DNA of 64,000 nucleotides, taken from the NCBI RefSeq assembly GCF_036231355.1, contig NZ_CP109496.1:7812001-7876000 (forward strand). The letters are read 5' to 3'. Below the pieces are notes generated by a model that did not search any database, was not told the origin of the DNA, and worked only from the letters and a program-made list of their open reading frames with translations. Source of the DNA: Streptomyces sp. NBC_01431 (lineage in GTDB: Bacteria; Actinomycetota; Actinomycetes; Streptomycetales; Streptomycetaceae). This document shows, piece after piece, positions 18,007 through 26,914 of the stretch. A program made the translations under genes and the position numbers. Numbering within the stretch: the stretch's first letter is position 1; each line of letters starts with the position of its first letter.

Positions 18007-18204
18007 GTGTGCGCTCTTTCGACGAAGACGCGGACTTCGACGAATATTGCCGCCCGTCGGGGCTTCAGTCATGCGGCGGCCTTCAGTCGCGCCTTCCGGA
18101 ACGTCTACGGCATGCCCCCTACGGCTTTCCGGAAGCAGTTCCTGGCCCCGACCGAGGATCGATGTCCCGCCCAGGGTGAGGGCGCGTCGGCGGCTCGATC
18201 CTGA
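18007..18204 (+). pseudogene. C-terminal fragment of an AraC-family regulator
   Basis: The frame reads NIAARRGFSHAAAFSRAFRN then VYGMPPTAFRKQF. This is the second helix-turn-helix of AraC/XylS DNA-binding domains (normally GFSDASHFSRxFRRxFGxTPSxYR). The sensor domain and first helix-turn-helix are missing and no start is evident, so it is a remnant. It lies between the GH62 terminator and the MarR operator. Confidence 0.65.
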
Positions 18205-18289
18205 AACATCTACAGCGCTTGAGGCCGAACGGCCGTGGGGAGTGGGCCGGTCGAAATGGCTTGCCGCGATCGGATCGCGCAGATATCGT

Positions 18290-18311
18290 TGAGTACTCAT
18301 TGATATGTCAA
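18290..18311. promoter_or_regulatory. MarR-type operator: two adjacent palindromes
   Basis: TGAGTACTCA (18290-18299) is a perfect palindrome. TTGA-TATG-TCAA (18300-18311) follows directly. They end 15-27 nt before the MarR-family start and probably mediate autoregulation. Confidence 0.55.
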
Positions 18312-18325
18312 CATGATCTCGACGT

Positions 18326-18766
18326 ATGAAGGACCTCATGGACCGGTCACAGAAGGCGGATGACCTCGCCCTCGCGCTGAGGCTGACCCGCGCAGCCGCG
18401 GGACTGCGGCGGCGGCTCGATGTGCAGGGGCTCTCCTTCCGGGAGTTCGCCGTCCTGCATCACCTCGCGCGGGCCCCCGAGCGGCGGCTGCGCCGTCTCG
18501 ACCTCGTCGAGCTGCTCGGCATCACACCGTCCGGCGTGGCCCGGCTGCTGGCCCCGCTGGAGAAACAGGGGTACGTCGACCGCTGCCCCGACCCGCGCGA
18601 CGCCCGGCGCGCCCTGGTCACCCTCACCGAGGCGGGAGCCACACAGGCCGAGGAAGCCACGGTCGTCGCCACCGACAAAGCCTCGGCGCTGTTCGGCCGG
18701 GCGCTCGGCGCCGCGGACCACAAGGCCTTCGCCACCCTGCTCCACCAACTCACGGAAGCGCTCTGA
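18326..18766 (+). CDS. MarR-family transcriptional regulator
   Basis: A 146-residue winged-helix protein. The core is LRRLDLVELLGITPSGVARL, followed by the wing (DPRDARRALVTLTEAG). ATG 18326 or ATG 18338 could be the start; AAGGA lies just before the second. The oxidoreductase gene follows after 3 nt, so the two form an operon. MarR proteins in such pairs usually sense a reactive or phenolic compound removed by the enzyme. The ligand cannot be read from sequence. Confidence 0.88.
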   Translation: MKDLMDRSQKADDLALALRLTRAAAGLRRRLDVQGLSFREFAVLHHLARAPERRLRRLDLVELLGITPSGVARLLAPLEKQGYVDRCPDPRDARRALVTLTEAGATQAEEATVVATDKASALFGRALGAADHKAFATLLHQLTEAL

Positions 18767-18769
18767 CCC

Positions 18770-19795
18770 ATGCCCCGCACAAACCGCCAGTGGATACTGG
18801 CCCACCGCCCCCAGGGCGACCTCGACCCGTCCCGTCCTGACTGCTTCGAGCTGCGCACCACGCAGGCGCCCCAACCAGGGCCCGGCCAGGCCCTCGTCCG
18901 CGTCGACTGGCTGAGCATCGACCCCACTCAGCGCGGCTGGCTGAACGACGGCCCCAACTACCGTGCGCCGGTCGGGCTGGGAGAAGTGATGCGCGGCGGC
19001 GGCGTCGGCGAAGTGGTTGCCTCGAACGCGCCCACGCTCCCCATTGGCACGCAGGTGTACGGCGAACTCGGCTGGCAGGACTACGCCGTCGGTACATCGG
19101 ACGGCCTGTACGGCATCCACCCCGTACCACCCGGCGTCGAACCACGCCGCATGCTCGGCCTGTTCGGTGCCACCGGCCTGACCGCCTACTTCGGCATGAC
19201 CGACGTGGGCCGCCCGAAGGCCGCCGAGACCGTCGTCGTCTCGGCGGCCGCGGGTGCCACCGGTGCGATCGCCGCCCAGATCGCGAAGGCGCGCCACGCA
19301 CGCGTCATCGGCATCGCGGGCGGCGAACGCAAGTGCCGCTGGGCGGTCGAGACCGCCGGCCTGGACGCATGCATCGATCACATCAGCGACGACGTCCCGG
19401 CCGAACTGGCCCGCCTCGCCCCCGAGGGCATCGACGTGTACTTCGACAACGTAGGCGGTGATCTCCTGGAGGCGGTCCTGGACCGCCTGGCTCTGCACGC
19501 CCGCATCGTGGTCTGCGGCGCCGTCGCCTCCGGCTACCGGGGCGAGGCGCCCGCGACCGGGCCCCGCAACTACCTTCAACTCGGCCTGCGCCGAGCCCGC
19601 ATGGAGGGCTTCGTCTTCCTCGACCACGTCGACCGCTTCCCCGAGGCGTTCGACGCGCTCGCCACCTGGTCCGAGAAGGGCGACATCGTCCTGGCGGAGT
19701 CCGTCGCGGAGGACCTCACGCAGGCGCCCGCCGCCCTCGCCGGGCTTTTCCGGGGCCACAACCTGGGGAAGCAGCTTGTCCGCGTACGCGGGTGA
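18770..19795 (+). CDS. Zinc-independent NADP-dependent alkenal/quinone-type oxidoreductase (MDR family)
   Basis: A 341-residue medium-chain reductase. The GroES-like N-terminal half (LSIDPTQRGWLNDGPNY) is followed by a Rossmann fold with VVVSAAAGATGAIAAQIAK and VYFDNVGGDLLEAVL. These are characteristic of the leukotriene B4 dehydrogenase/CurA group. The catalytic zinc ligands of alcohol dehydrogenases are absent. It probably reduces alpha,beta-unsaturated ketones or aldehydes with NADPH in the cytoplasm. It forms an operon with the upstream MarR regulator. Confidence 0.9.
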   Translation: MPRTNRQWILAHRPQGDLDPSRPDCFELRTTQAPQPGPGQALVRVDWLSIDPTQRGWLNDGPNYRAPVGLGEVMRGGGVGEVVASNAPTLPIGTQVYGELGWQDYAVGTSDGLYGIHPVPPGVEPRRMLGLFGATGLTAYFGMTDVGRPKAAETVVVSAAAGATGAIAAQIAKARHARVIGIAGGERKCRWAVETAGLDACIDHISDDVPAELARLAPEGIDVYFDNVGGDLLEAVLDRLALHARIVVCGAVASGYRGEAPATGPRNYLQLGLRRARMEGFVFLDHVDRFPEAFDALATWSEKGDIVLAESVAEDLTQAPAALAGLFRGHNLGKQLVRVRG

Positions 19796-19971
19796 CACAC
19801 GCGCCGACTACCGCTGCAGGGGGTATCCGGCGGGAACGCGCGTCACGCCGGTTCGTCGAGCACGTCATGCGCGGTGCCCGCACTCGACCCAGAAGGGCCG
19901 CGCCACCGTCTACCGCGTTCTTGAACGCCACCAGAACACACCCGCGCCGTCGGCCCCCGGTGGGCAGTGAC

Positions 19972-20385
19972 GTGCTGCCCTACGTCTATCAGGTCACCAA
20001 GTACGACCCTGCCGACCGCGACGATTACGGCCACTACGTCGGCACTGAGCCCGCGACCAGCGACCACGGGCCGGTCGAAGCCGCCTACCTGCAGGCCGTC
20101 GCCGCCTTCGTCGAGGACACCGGCGTCGACCAGCTGGCGATTCGCGAGCCGCAGCTCGGAGCCCTCCTTGAGCGCGTCCGCGCTGAACAGCCCACCGACG
20201 AGTGGAAGGACCGCTACGCAGCCAGAGCCGGGATCGAGGGAACCATCCACCAAGCCGTCGCCGTCAGCGGCATGCGCCGCACCCGCTACCGCGGCCGCGC
20301 CAAGACACACCTGGGCCACGTCCTGACGGCCGCTGCCGCCAACCTGATCCGGCTCGACGCATGTCGATGCCGAATTTGGTGTTGA
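19972..20385 (+). pseudogene. Chimeric frame: N-terminus of a Streptomyces conserved protein fused to an IS1182-type transposase tail
   Basis: From GTG 19972 about 62 codons (LPYVYQVTKYDPADRD to DQLAIREPQLG) match the start of a conserved Streptomyces protein often labelled RNA-binding. The frame then continues, without stop, into RAEQPTDEWKDRYAARAGIE and RRTRYRGRAKTHLGHVLTAA. This is the C-terminal end of IS1182-family DDE transposases. The junction is near 20163. Both parents are truncated, so the fusion is most likely debris from an IS insertion and deletion. I recognise nothing in the remaining 250 nt before the next gene. Confidence 0.65.
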
Positions 20386-20641
20386 AGAGTGACGCCGAGT
20401 TTTGGTGACGGCTGAGGGCCGAGTCTGTAGCGCAGCGGTTGTTTGGAGCGGGTTGCTGCTGTGATGTGTGCAGTCCCAGCAGCCGAAGCAACGGTGTCGT
20501 CGGGTGACGGCGGGGACGGCATCGGCGACTCGGTCACGGGCCGAGCCTAGGCGCCGGCCGGGCCGGTCAGCTGGGCTCGGTGGGTCTGGCTTCTTCCTGG
20601 CCCCTTGACAGTCCCGTCCCGTCACCCGGAGGATCACCCTC

Positions 20642-21373
20642 GTGAACCTGTCAGACAGCCAGACAGGTGGTACGAGGCTGCGGCGCGTCAGCGCCATGGA
20701 AGCGGTCCTCACCCACCTCCGTGGCGCCATCGAGCGCCGCGAATACGCGATCGGCGACAAGCTCCCCTCCGAGGCGGAGCTGTGCCGCACCCTGGAGGTC
20801 AGCCGCCCCGTGCTGCGCGAGGCCCTGCGAGCTCTGCAGACCATGGGGCTGACCGTCTCCCGGACCGGGAAGGGCACTTTCGTCGTCGCCAGCACCGTCG
20901 AGGACCCCACCTTCGGTGACTACGCGGCCAGCGACCTGCTGGAGGTGCGCCGACACGTCGAGATCCCGGTCGCCAGCTATGCGGCGCTGCGCCGCACCCC
21001 GGAGAACCTCGACCACCTGGCCCACCTTCTGGACCGGATGGAGCGGGAGACCGACACCACCGCATGGGTCGCGATGGACACGCTCTTCCACCTGGCCATC
21101 GCCGAGGCGGCCCAGAACCCGGTGTTCCGCCGGATCATCGAGGAGATCCGGGACGCGCTGGCCCGCCAGTCGGCCTTCCTCAACGAGCTGGGCGGTCGGC
21201 GCGAGCAGTCCAACCGCGAGCACCGGGCGATCGTCGAGGCGCTGATGGACGGTTCCCAACACGACGCGGTGGAGGCGATGGCCCACCACCTCGACCGCGT
21301 CGAGACGACCCTTACCGACATCGTGCGCCCCCAGGGCACGGACATCCCCACGGAAGGCAGACCTGAGACGTGA
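20642..21373 (+). CDS. GntR/FadR-family regulator of asparagine catabolism
   Basis: A 243-residue regulator. The GntR winged helix is at about residues 19-85 (GDKLPSEAELCRTLEVSRPV and GKGTFVV), followed by an FCD effector domain (HLAIAEAAQNPVF). GTG 20642 is preceded by GGAGG at 8 nt. Its stop overlaps the GTG of the permease gene by 4 nt, which makes it the first gene of an Asn uptake/degradation operon. A FadR-type palindrome covers its first codons. Control by an amino or organic acid such as aspartate, asparagine or fumarate is inferred. Confidence 0.9.
   Translation: MNLSDSQTGGTRLRRVSAMEAVLTHLRGAIERREYAIGDKLPSEAELCRTLEVSRPVLREALRALQTMGLTVSRTGKGTFVVASTVEDPTFGDYAASDLLEVRRHVEIPVASYAALRRTPENLDHLAHLLDRMERETDTTAWVAMDTLFHLAIAEAAQNPVFRRIIEEIRDALARQSAFLNELGGRREQSNREHRAIVEALMDGSQHDAVEAMAHHLDRVETTLTDIVRPQGTDIPTEGRPET
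20646..20668. promoter_or_regulatory. GntR/FadR-type operator over the start of its own gene
   Basis: CTGTCAGACAG (20648-20658) is a perfect 11-bp palindrome with one central base. It is nested in the wider repeat ACCTGTC-N9-GACAGGT (20646-20668). FCD-type GntR regulators bind sites of this shape. A TTGACA at 20605-20610 may belong to the promoter. Confidence 0.55.
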
Positions 21374-22827
21374 GCGAGCAGTCCCTGCAGGAAGAGTCCT
21401 CTCAGGCGGACATACGGACGTCGTCCGGTCACGTCGACGCCGGTGACGCGGGCTACCGCAAGTCCCTCAAGTCGCGGCACGTCAACATGATCGCCATCGG
21501 CGGCGCCATCGGCACCGGCCTGTTCCTCGGCGCGGGCGGCCGCCTCGCCGACGCCGGCCCCTCCCTCTTCATCGCGTACGCGGTCTGCGGCGTCTTCGCC
21601 TTTCTTGTCGTCCGTGCCCTCGGCGAACTCGTCCTGTACCGGCCTTCATCCGGCGCGTTCGTCTCGTACGCCCGGGAGTTCCTCGGTGAGAAGGGCGCGT
21701 TCACCGCGGGCTGGATGTACTTTCTCAACTGGGTGACCACCGGCATCGCCGACATCACCGCCGTGGCCACCTACACCCACTACTGGGGCCTGTTCTCCGA
21801 CATCCCGCAGTGGGTGATCGCGCTCGTCGCCCTGGCCGTGGTCCTCACCGTGAACCTCATCTCGGTGAAGTTCTTCGGCGAACTGGAGTTCTGGTTCGCC
21901 ATCGTCAAGGTCAGCGCCCTCGTGATCTTCATGGCGATCGCCATCTTCCTGCTGGTCACCCGGCACCCGGTCGACGGCACCACCCCCGGCCCGTCGCTGA
22001 TCACCGACCACGGCGGTGTCTTCCCCAACGGCGTGTTGCCGATGCTGCTGATCATCCAGGGTGTCGTCTTCGCCTACGCCTTCGTCGAGCTGGTCGGTGT
22101 CGCGGCGGGAGAGACCGAGAACCCCGAGAAGATCATGCCGAAGGCCATCAACTCGATCATGTGGCGCGTCGGCCTGTTCTACGTCGGCTCGGTCGTCCTG
22201 CTATCGATGTTGCTGCCCTGGAACACGTACTCCGCAGGCCAGAGCCCGTTCGTGACGGTCCTCTCCCACATCGGTGTCCCGGCGGCCGGCGGCGTGATGA
22301 ACCTCGTCGTGCTCACCGCGGCCATGTCCTCGCTCAACTCCGGCCTGTACTCCACCGGGCGCATCCTGCGCTCCATGGCGATGTCCGGCTCGGCACCGAA
22401 GTTCACGGGCGTGATGAGCCGCACCCAGGTCCCCTACGGCGGCATCCTGCTCACCAGCGGCATCTGTGTCCTCGGCGTGGGCCTCAACTTCGTCGTCCCG
22501 GCGGACGCGTTCGAGATCGTGCTCAACTTCGCGGCGATCGGCATCCTGTCCACTTGGGGCATGATCATGATCTGCCACCTGCTGTTCTGGCGGAAGACGC
22601 GGTCAGGCGAGCTGTCCCGGCCGAGCTACCGTCTGCCCGGCTCCCCGTGGACCGAGATCGTCACGCTCGGCTTCCTCCTCTCCGTATTCGTCCTGATGTA
22701 CGCCGACGGCGGCGCCAGCCGCACCACCGTGCTGTGCCTGCCGCTGATCATGGCTGCCCTGGTGGCCGGCTGGTACGGCGTACGCGGGCGGGTCGCCCGT
22801 ACAAAGTCCTCCAAGGTGAATGTGTGA
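21370..22827 (+). CDS. ansP: Amino acid permease, probable L-asparagine permease
   Basis: A 485-residue APC-superfamily transporter with about 12 membrane helices. The signature region SRHVNMIAIGGAIGTGLFLG opens the first helix, as in AnsP/CycA/LysP. VGVAAGETENPEKIMPKAIN is the conserved loop of this group. GTG 21370 overlaps the regulator stop. The asparaginase gene follows with a GTGTGA overlap. Asparagine as substrate is inferred from coupling to asparaginase and aspartase. Confidence 0.88.
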   Translation: MSEQSLQEESSQADIRTSSGHVDAGDAGYRKSLKSRHVNMIAIGGAIGTGLFLGAGGRLADAGPSLFIAYAVCGVFAFLVVRALGELVLYRPSSGAFVSYAREFLGEKGAFTAGWMYFLNWVTTGIADITAVATYTHYWGLFSDIPQWVIALVALAVVLTVNLISVKFFGELEFWFAIVKVSALVIFMAIAIFLLVTRHPVDGTTPGPSLITDHGGVFPNGVLPMLLIIQGVVFAYAFVELVGVAAGETENPEKIMPKAINSIMWRVGLFYVGSVVLLSMLLPWNTYSAGQSPFVTVLSHIGVPAAGGVMNLVVLTAAMSSLNSGLYSTGRILRSMAMSGSAPKFTGVMSRTQVPYGGILLTSGICVLGVGLNFVVPADAFEIVLNFAAIGILSTWGMIMICHLLFWRKTRSGELSRPSYRLPGSPWTEIVTLGFLLSVFVLMYADGGASRTTVLCLPLIMAALVAGWYGVRGRVARTKSSKVNV

Positions 22828-23852
22828 ACCACGCAGTGTTGTACGGAAGTCCGGTGGCTCAGGCTCCTGTGATCCGGGAACCCCTCCACGCCCCGGTCGC
22901 CCACCTCATCCGCGGAGGAGTCGTCGAAGGCACCCACTACGGCTCGGTCGTCTTCCTCGGCGCCGACTCGACCGTGGAGCTCCAACTCGGTGACATCGAA
23001 GCCGCCTTCTACCCGCGCTCGGCGCTCAAACCGCTGCAGGCGGTGGCGATGGTGAGGGCGGGGCTGCCGCTCGACGGGGAGCTACTGTCGCTGACCGCGG
23101 CCAGCCACTCCGGCGAGACACGTCACCTCGCCGGCACCCGTCGCATCCTGGAGCTGGCCGGGGTCCGTGAGGACGACCTACGCAACATCCCGGACCTTCC
23201 GTACGACCCGGTTGTGCGCGACACCTGGGTGCGCGAGGGGCGCCTGCCGTCCCGGCTCGCGCAGAACTGCTCCGGCAAGCACGCGGCCATGCTGTACACC
23301 TGCGAGCGCAACGGCTGGTCGCTGCAGGACTACCTAGACCCCACCCACCCCCTCCAGCGGGCCATCGCCGAGACCGTCGAGGACCTCACCGGCCAGGCGA
23401 TCGCCCGGGTGACCGTCGACGGCTGCGGCGCGCCCCTGTTCTCCGTCTCGCTGCACGGGCTCGCGCGCGCCGCGGCCCGGATCATCACCTCGCCGGCCGG
23501 CACCCCGGAGGCCCGGGTGGCCGACGCGATGCGCGAGCACGCCGAGATGGCCTCGGGCTCGGGGCGCGACGCCGCCGCGCTGATGCGCGCCGTACCCGGG
23601 CTCCTCACCAAGGACGGCTTCGAGGGTGTCCAGGTCGTCGCCCTGCCGGACGGCCGGGTCATCGCCGTGAAGATCTCCGACGGGGCGAACCGGGCGCGCA
23701 TACCGGTCGTTGCCGCGACCCTGGCCCGCGCCGGCATCGACCCGGCGGCTCTCGCCGAGTTCGCGGGTGAACCGCTGCTCGGAGGCGGCAAGCCGGTCGG
23801 CAGCATCCGGCCGGTCCGCGCGCTCTCTCCGCTCTCCCCGACGCAAACCTGA
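22824..23852 (+). CDS. L-asparaginase (asparaginase_II / PF06089 type)
   Basis: A 342-residue cytoplasmic enzyme starting at GTG 22824, which overlaps the permease stop. The family motif QNCSGKHAAMLYTCERNGW and the glycine-rich GLLTKDGFEGVQVVALPDG are present. This bacterial family is unrelated to E. coli AnsB. It would hydrolyse imported asparagine to aspartate and ammonia, feeding the aspartase encoded 40 nt downstream. Confidence 0.85.
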   Translation: MNHAVLYGSPVAQAPVIREPLHAPVAHLIRGGVVEGTHYGSVVFLGADSTVELQLGDIEAAFYPRSALKPLQAVAMVRAGLPLDGELLSLTAASHSGETRHLAGTRRILELAGVREDDLRNIPDLPYDPVVRDTWVREGRLPSRLAQNCSGKHAAMLYTCERNGWSLQDYLDPTHPLQRAIAETVEDLTGQAIARVTVDGCGAPLFSVSLHGLARAAARIITSPAGTPEARVADAMREHAEMASGSGRDAAALMRAVPGLLTKDGFEGVQVVALPDGRVIAVKISDGANRARIPVVAATLARAGIDPAALAEFAGEPLLGGGKPVGSIRPVRALSPLSPTQT

Positions 23853-23892
23853 CCGAGCGAATCGTCCACCTCCGAAAGAAGCCCTCACAGCC

Positions 23893-25305
23893 ATGACCTC
23901 CGCAGCCCACCGCAGCGAACACGACCTGCTCGGCTACCGCGATGTACCCGCCGAGGCGTACTGGGGCATACACACCCTGCGCGCCAAGGAGAACTTCCCC
24001 ATCTCGGGGACGCCGATCTCCGCGTACCCGCACTTGATCGATGCCCTCGCCGCCGTCAAGGAGGCCGCCGCCCTCGCCAACGAGGAACTCGGCCTGCTGG
24101 AGCCGGAGAAGGCCGCCGCCATCGTCGAGGCGTGCCGCGAGATCCGCGACGGCAAGCTGCACGACCAGTTCGTCGTCGACGTCATCCAGGGCGGCGCCGG
24201 CACCTCGACGAACATGAACGCCAACGAGGTCGTCGCCAACCGAGCGCTGGAGTTGCTCGGCCACACCAGGGGCGAGTACCAGCACCTGCACCCGAACGAG
24301 GACGTTAACCTCGGCCAGTCCACCAACGACGTCTACCCGACCGCCGTCAAGATCGCCACGGTCTTCGCGGTGTGCGGTCTGGTCAAGGCGATGGCCGTGC
24401 TCCAGGACGCCTTCGCCCGCAAGGCCGTCGAGTTCCGCGACGTCCTGAAGATGGGCCGCACCCAGCTCCAGGACGCCGTGCCGATGACGCTGGGGCAGGA
24501 GTTCTCGGCGTACGCGGTCATGATTGACGAGGACCGCAGCCGGCTGGCGGAGGCCGTCGAGCTGATCCAGGAGATCAACCTCGGCGCCACGGCGATCGGT
24601 ACGGGCCTCAACGCCCCAGCCGGATACGCCGAGTCGGCGCGCCGCCACCTGGCCGGGATCACCAGCCTTCCGCTGGTGACGGCCGCCAACCTGGTCGAGG
24701 CCACCCAGGACTGCGGTGCCTTCGTGCAGATGTCCGGCGTGCTCAAGCGGATCGCCGTCAAGCTATCCAAGAGCTGCAACGACCTCAGGCTGCTGTCGTC
24801 CGGGCCGCGCGCGGGCCTGAACGAGATCAACCTGCCGCCGGTGCAAGCCGGTTCGAGCATCATGCCCGGCAAGGTCAACCCGGTGATCCCAGAAGTCGTG
24901 AACCAGGTCGCCTTCGAAGTGATCGGCAACGATGTCACCATCACCATGGCTGCGGAGGCCGGGCAGCTCCAGCTGAACGCTTTCGAGCCGGTCATCCTGC
25001 ACTCCCTCTCCAAGAGCATCATGCACCTGGAGCGCGCCTGTCTGACCCTCGCCGAGCGGTGCGTCGCCGGGATCACGGCGAACGAGGCGGAACTGCGGGC
25101 CGCCGTGGAGAACTCCATCGGCCTGGTCACCGCCCTCAACCCACACATCGGCTACGAGGCGGCCACTGGCATCGCCAAGGAGGCCCTCGCCAGCGGGCGC
25201 GGCGTCGCCGAACTCGTACTGGAGAAAGGCCTGTTGCCAGCCGAGCGGCTGCAGGCGCTGCTACGGCCCGAGGTGCTCGCGGGCAGCGGTTCGCCGAAGC
25301 TCTGA
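23893..25305 (+). CDS. aspA: Aspartate ammonia-lyase
   Basis: A 470-residue member of the fumarase/aspartase superfamily with the signature GSSIMPGKVNPVIPE. The two other conserved regions are also present (GQSTNDVYPTAVKIA and TQDCGAFVQ). AspA is favoured over fumarase by DVIQGGAGTSTNMNANEV, its length and the operon. It converts aspartate to fumarate and ammonia and completes the Asn to fumarate pathway. The product enters the TCA cycle. The last third contains the VTALNPHIGYE region typical of the family. Confidence 0.93.
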   Translation: MTSAAHRSEHDLLGYRDVPAEAYWGIHTLRAKENFPISGTPISAYPHLIDALAAVKEAAALANEELGLLEPEKAAAIVEACREIRDGKLHDQFVVDVIQGGAGTSTNMNANEVVANRALELLGHTRGEYQHLHPNEDVNLGQSTNDVYPTAVKIATVFAVCGLVKAMAVLQDAFARKAVEFRDVLKMGRTQLQDAVPMTLGQEFSAYAVMIDEDRSRLAEAVELIQEINLGATAIGTGLNAPAGYAESARRHLAGITSLPLVTAANLVEATQDCGAFVQMSGVLKRIAVKLSKSCNDLRLLSSGPRAGLNEINLPPVQAGSSIMPGKVNPVIPEVVNQVAFEVIGNDVTITMAAEAGQLQLNAFEPVILHSLSKSIMHLERACLTLAERCVAGITANEAELRAAVENSIGLVTALNPHIGYEAATGIAKEALASGRGVAELVLEKGLLPAERLQALLRPEVLAGSGSPKL

Positions 25306-25349
25306 CCCCAGCCGCCGGGCGGGTAGAACGCCCCCGGGCCGTTCTTCTA

Positions 25350-26771
25350 GTGTGATGCACCAGAAATGGAGCTCTAAGTAGCTTTCATATATGGGTGGTT
25401 GGGGGGTTGATTTTGGTGAGGTAGTCGGCGAGGGAGTTGAGGATCTCGTCAGCGGTCCTGGTCCAGGTGAAGGGTCTAGGGTCCTGGTTCCACTGCTCGA
25501 TCCAGGCTCGGATGTCGTCCTCCAGAGCTTTGACGGAAGTGTGGACGCCGCGGCGGATGAGTTTGTCGGTCAGCAGCCCGAACCACCGCTCGACCTGGTT
25601 CATCCAGGAGGAGCCATAGGGGTGAAGTGGACGTGGAAGCAGGGGTGTTTGCCCAGCCACGTCTTGATCTCGGGGGTGTTGTGGGCGGCGTAGTTGTCGC
25701 ACACCAGGTGCACGTCCAGGCCGGTGGGCACGGCCTTGTCGATCCGGGTCAGGAACTTCTTGAACTCAACCGCCCCGTGGCGCCGATGGAGTTCCGATAT
25801 GACCCAGCCGTCAGCGATGTTGAAGGCGGCGAACAGGCTGGTGATGCCGTGCCGGTAGTAGTCATGGGTGCGCCGCTCAGGCATGCCGGGCATCATCGGC
25901 AGGATGGGCTGGGAGCGGTCCAGCGCCTGGATCTGGGCCTTCTCGTCCACGCACAGGACCACCGCCTTCTCCGGCGGGTGGTGGTACAGGCCAACGACGT
26001 CGACGACCTCGGCCACGAACTGCGGGTCGGTGGAGAGCTTGAAGGCGTCCTGGAGGTGCGGCTTGAGGTCGAACTTCTTCCAGATCCGGCCGATCGTCGA
26101 TTTCGGCAGGCCGCAGTGCTGAGCCATCGAGGCCCGCGACCAGTGAGTGTCCGTGCCCGGGGTGGACTCCAAGGTCGCGGTGAGCACGTCCTCGACTTGG
26201 TCGAGCAGGGTAGAGGGCGGCCGGCCGGCCGGGACGCGGCTCATCCATCAGCCCGTCCAGCCGCAGCCGGACGAACCTGGAGCGCCAGCGGTTCACGGTG
26301 TTGTGCGCGATGCCGAGTTCACCAGCGATCTCCTTGTTCGTCCCGCCGTCCGCGCACCGCAGCACGATCTTCGCGCGCAGTGCCAGGAACTGGGCGGTCT
26401 TCGCCCGTCGCGCCCAGCGCTTCAACTCCGCCCGCTCAGCCTCGGACAGCACCAGCGCCGGCTTGTGCCGACCTGGTCGCGGCTCGTCCACCAGACCGGC
26501 CAGCCGCCGGGCCACGAACCGCGAGCGCCACTTGCGAACAATCTCCGTGCTCATGCCGGAGCCCATTGCCACAGCGGTGTTTGACGCCCCGTCCGCACAA
26601 GCCAGGATGAGCCGGGCCCGCTCCGCCGCGCGAGTTGAGACTGCGCCGTCTGCCCAGCGCGACAACTCCGCCCGCTCCTCGAGGGACAGTACGACTTCGG
26701 CAGCACGAGGACCCCGAGACGTCATGAAAACAGCCTCCAGACTTGGAGCCGCCATTTCCGGTGCATCACAC
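25350..26771 (-). mobile_element. IS630-family element with TA duplication
   Basis: Terminal inverted repeats GTGTGATGCACC(A/G)GAAATGG lie at 25350-25369 and 26752-26771. Each is flanked by TA (25348-25349 and 26772-26773), the target duplication typical of IS630/Tc1. The element is 1422 bp, longer than the usual 1.1-1.2 kb, because the transposase N-terminus is duplicated. It inserted 40 nt downstream of aspA. Confidence 0.85.
25385..26755 (-). pseudogene. IS630-family transposase, two frameshifts and a duplicated HTH module
   Basis: The first frame starts at 26755. It contains two tandem copies of the N-terminal helix-turn-helix, residues about 22-96 and 101-177. Each begins with LS..ERAEL and ends with DEPRPGR. 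A frame change inside the repetitive GGCCGGCCGGCC near 26220 leads to the DDE catalytic domain (VVLCVDEKAQIQALDRSQP, HLVCDNYAAHNTPE, HVHFTP). That part breaks again near 25612 before the last block (SSWMNQVERWFGLLTDKLIR). The first shift could be a programmed slip. The second, directly before the conserved Glu region, makes the copy probably dead. Confidence 0.8.
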
Positions 26772-26914
26772 TAGCTCCAGCCGCACGATTCCGGTGATCC
26801 TTGGGCCGGCGCGGATGGCCGGGGGCGGCGGTTGCGTCAAAGCCCTGCAACTTCCGTATGGAAAGAGGAAGCAAGGCGATCTTCTCTGGCAAGGGCACTC
26901 GGGGCTTGACCCGG

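Noticed and set aside
25306..25347. Terminator after aspA
   Set aside because: A GC-rich partial hairpin is present, but the arms do not pair well and there is no strong support.
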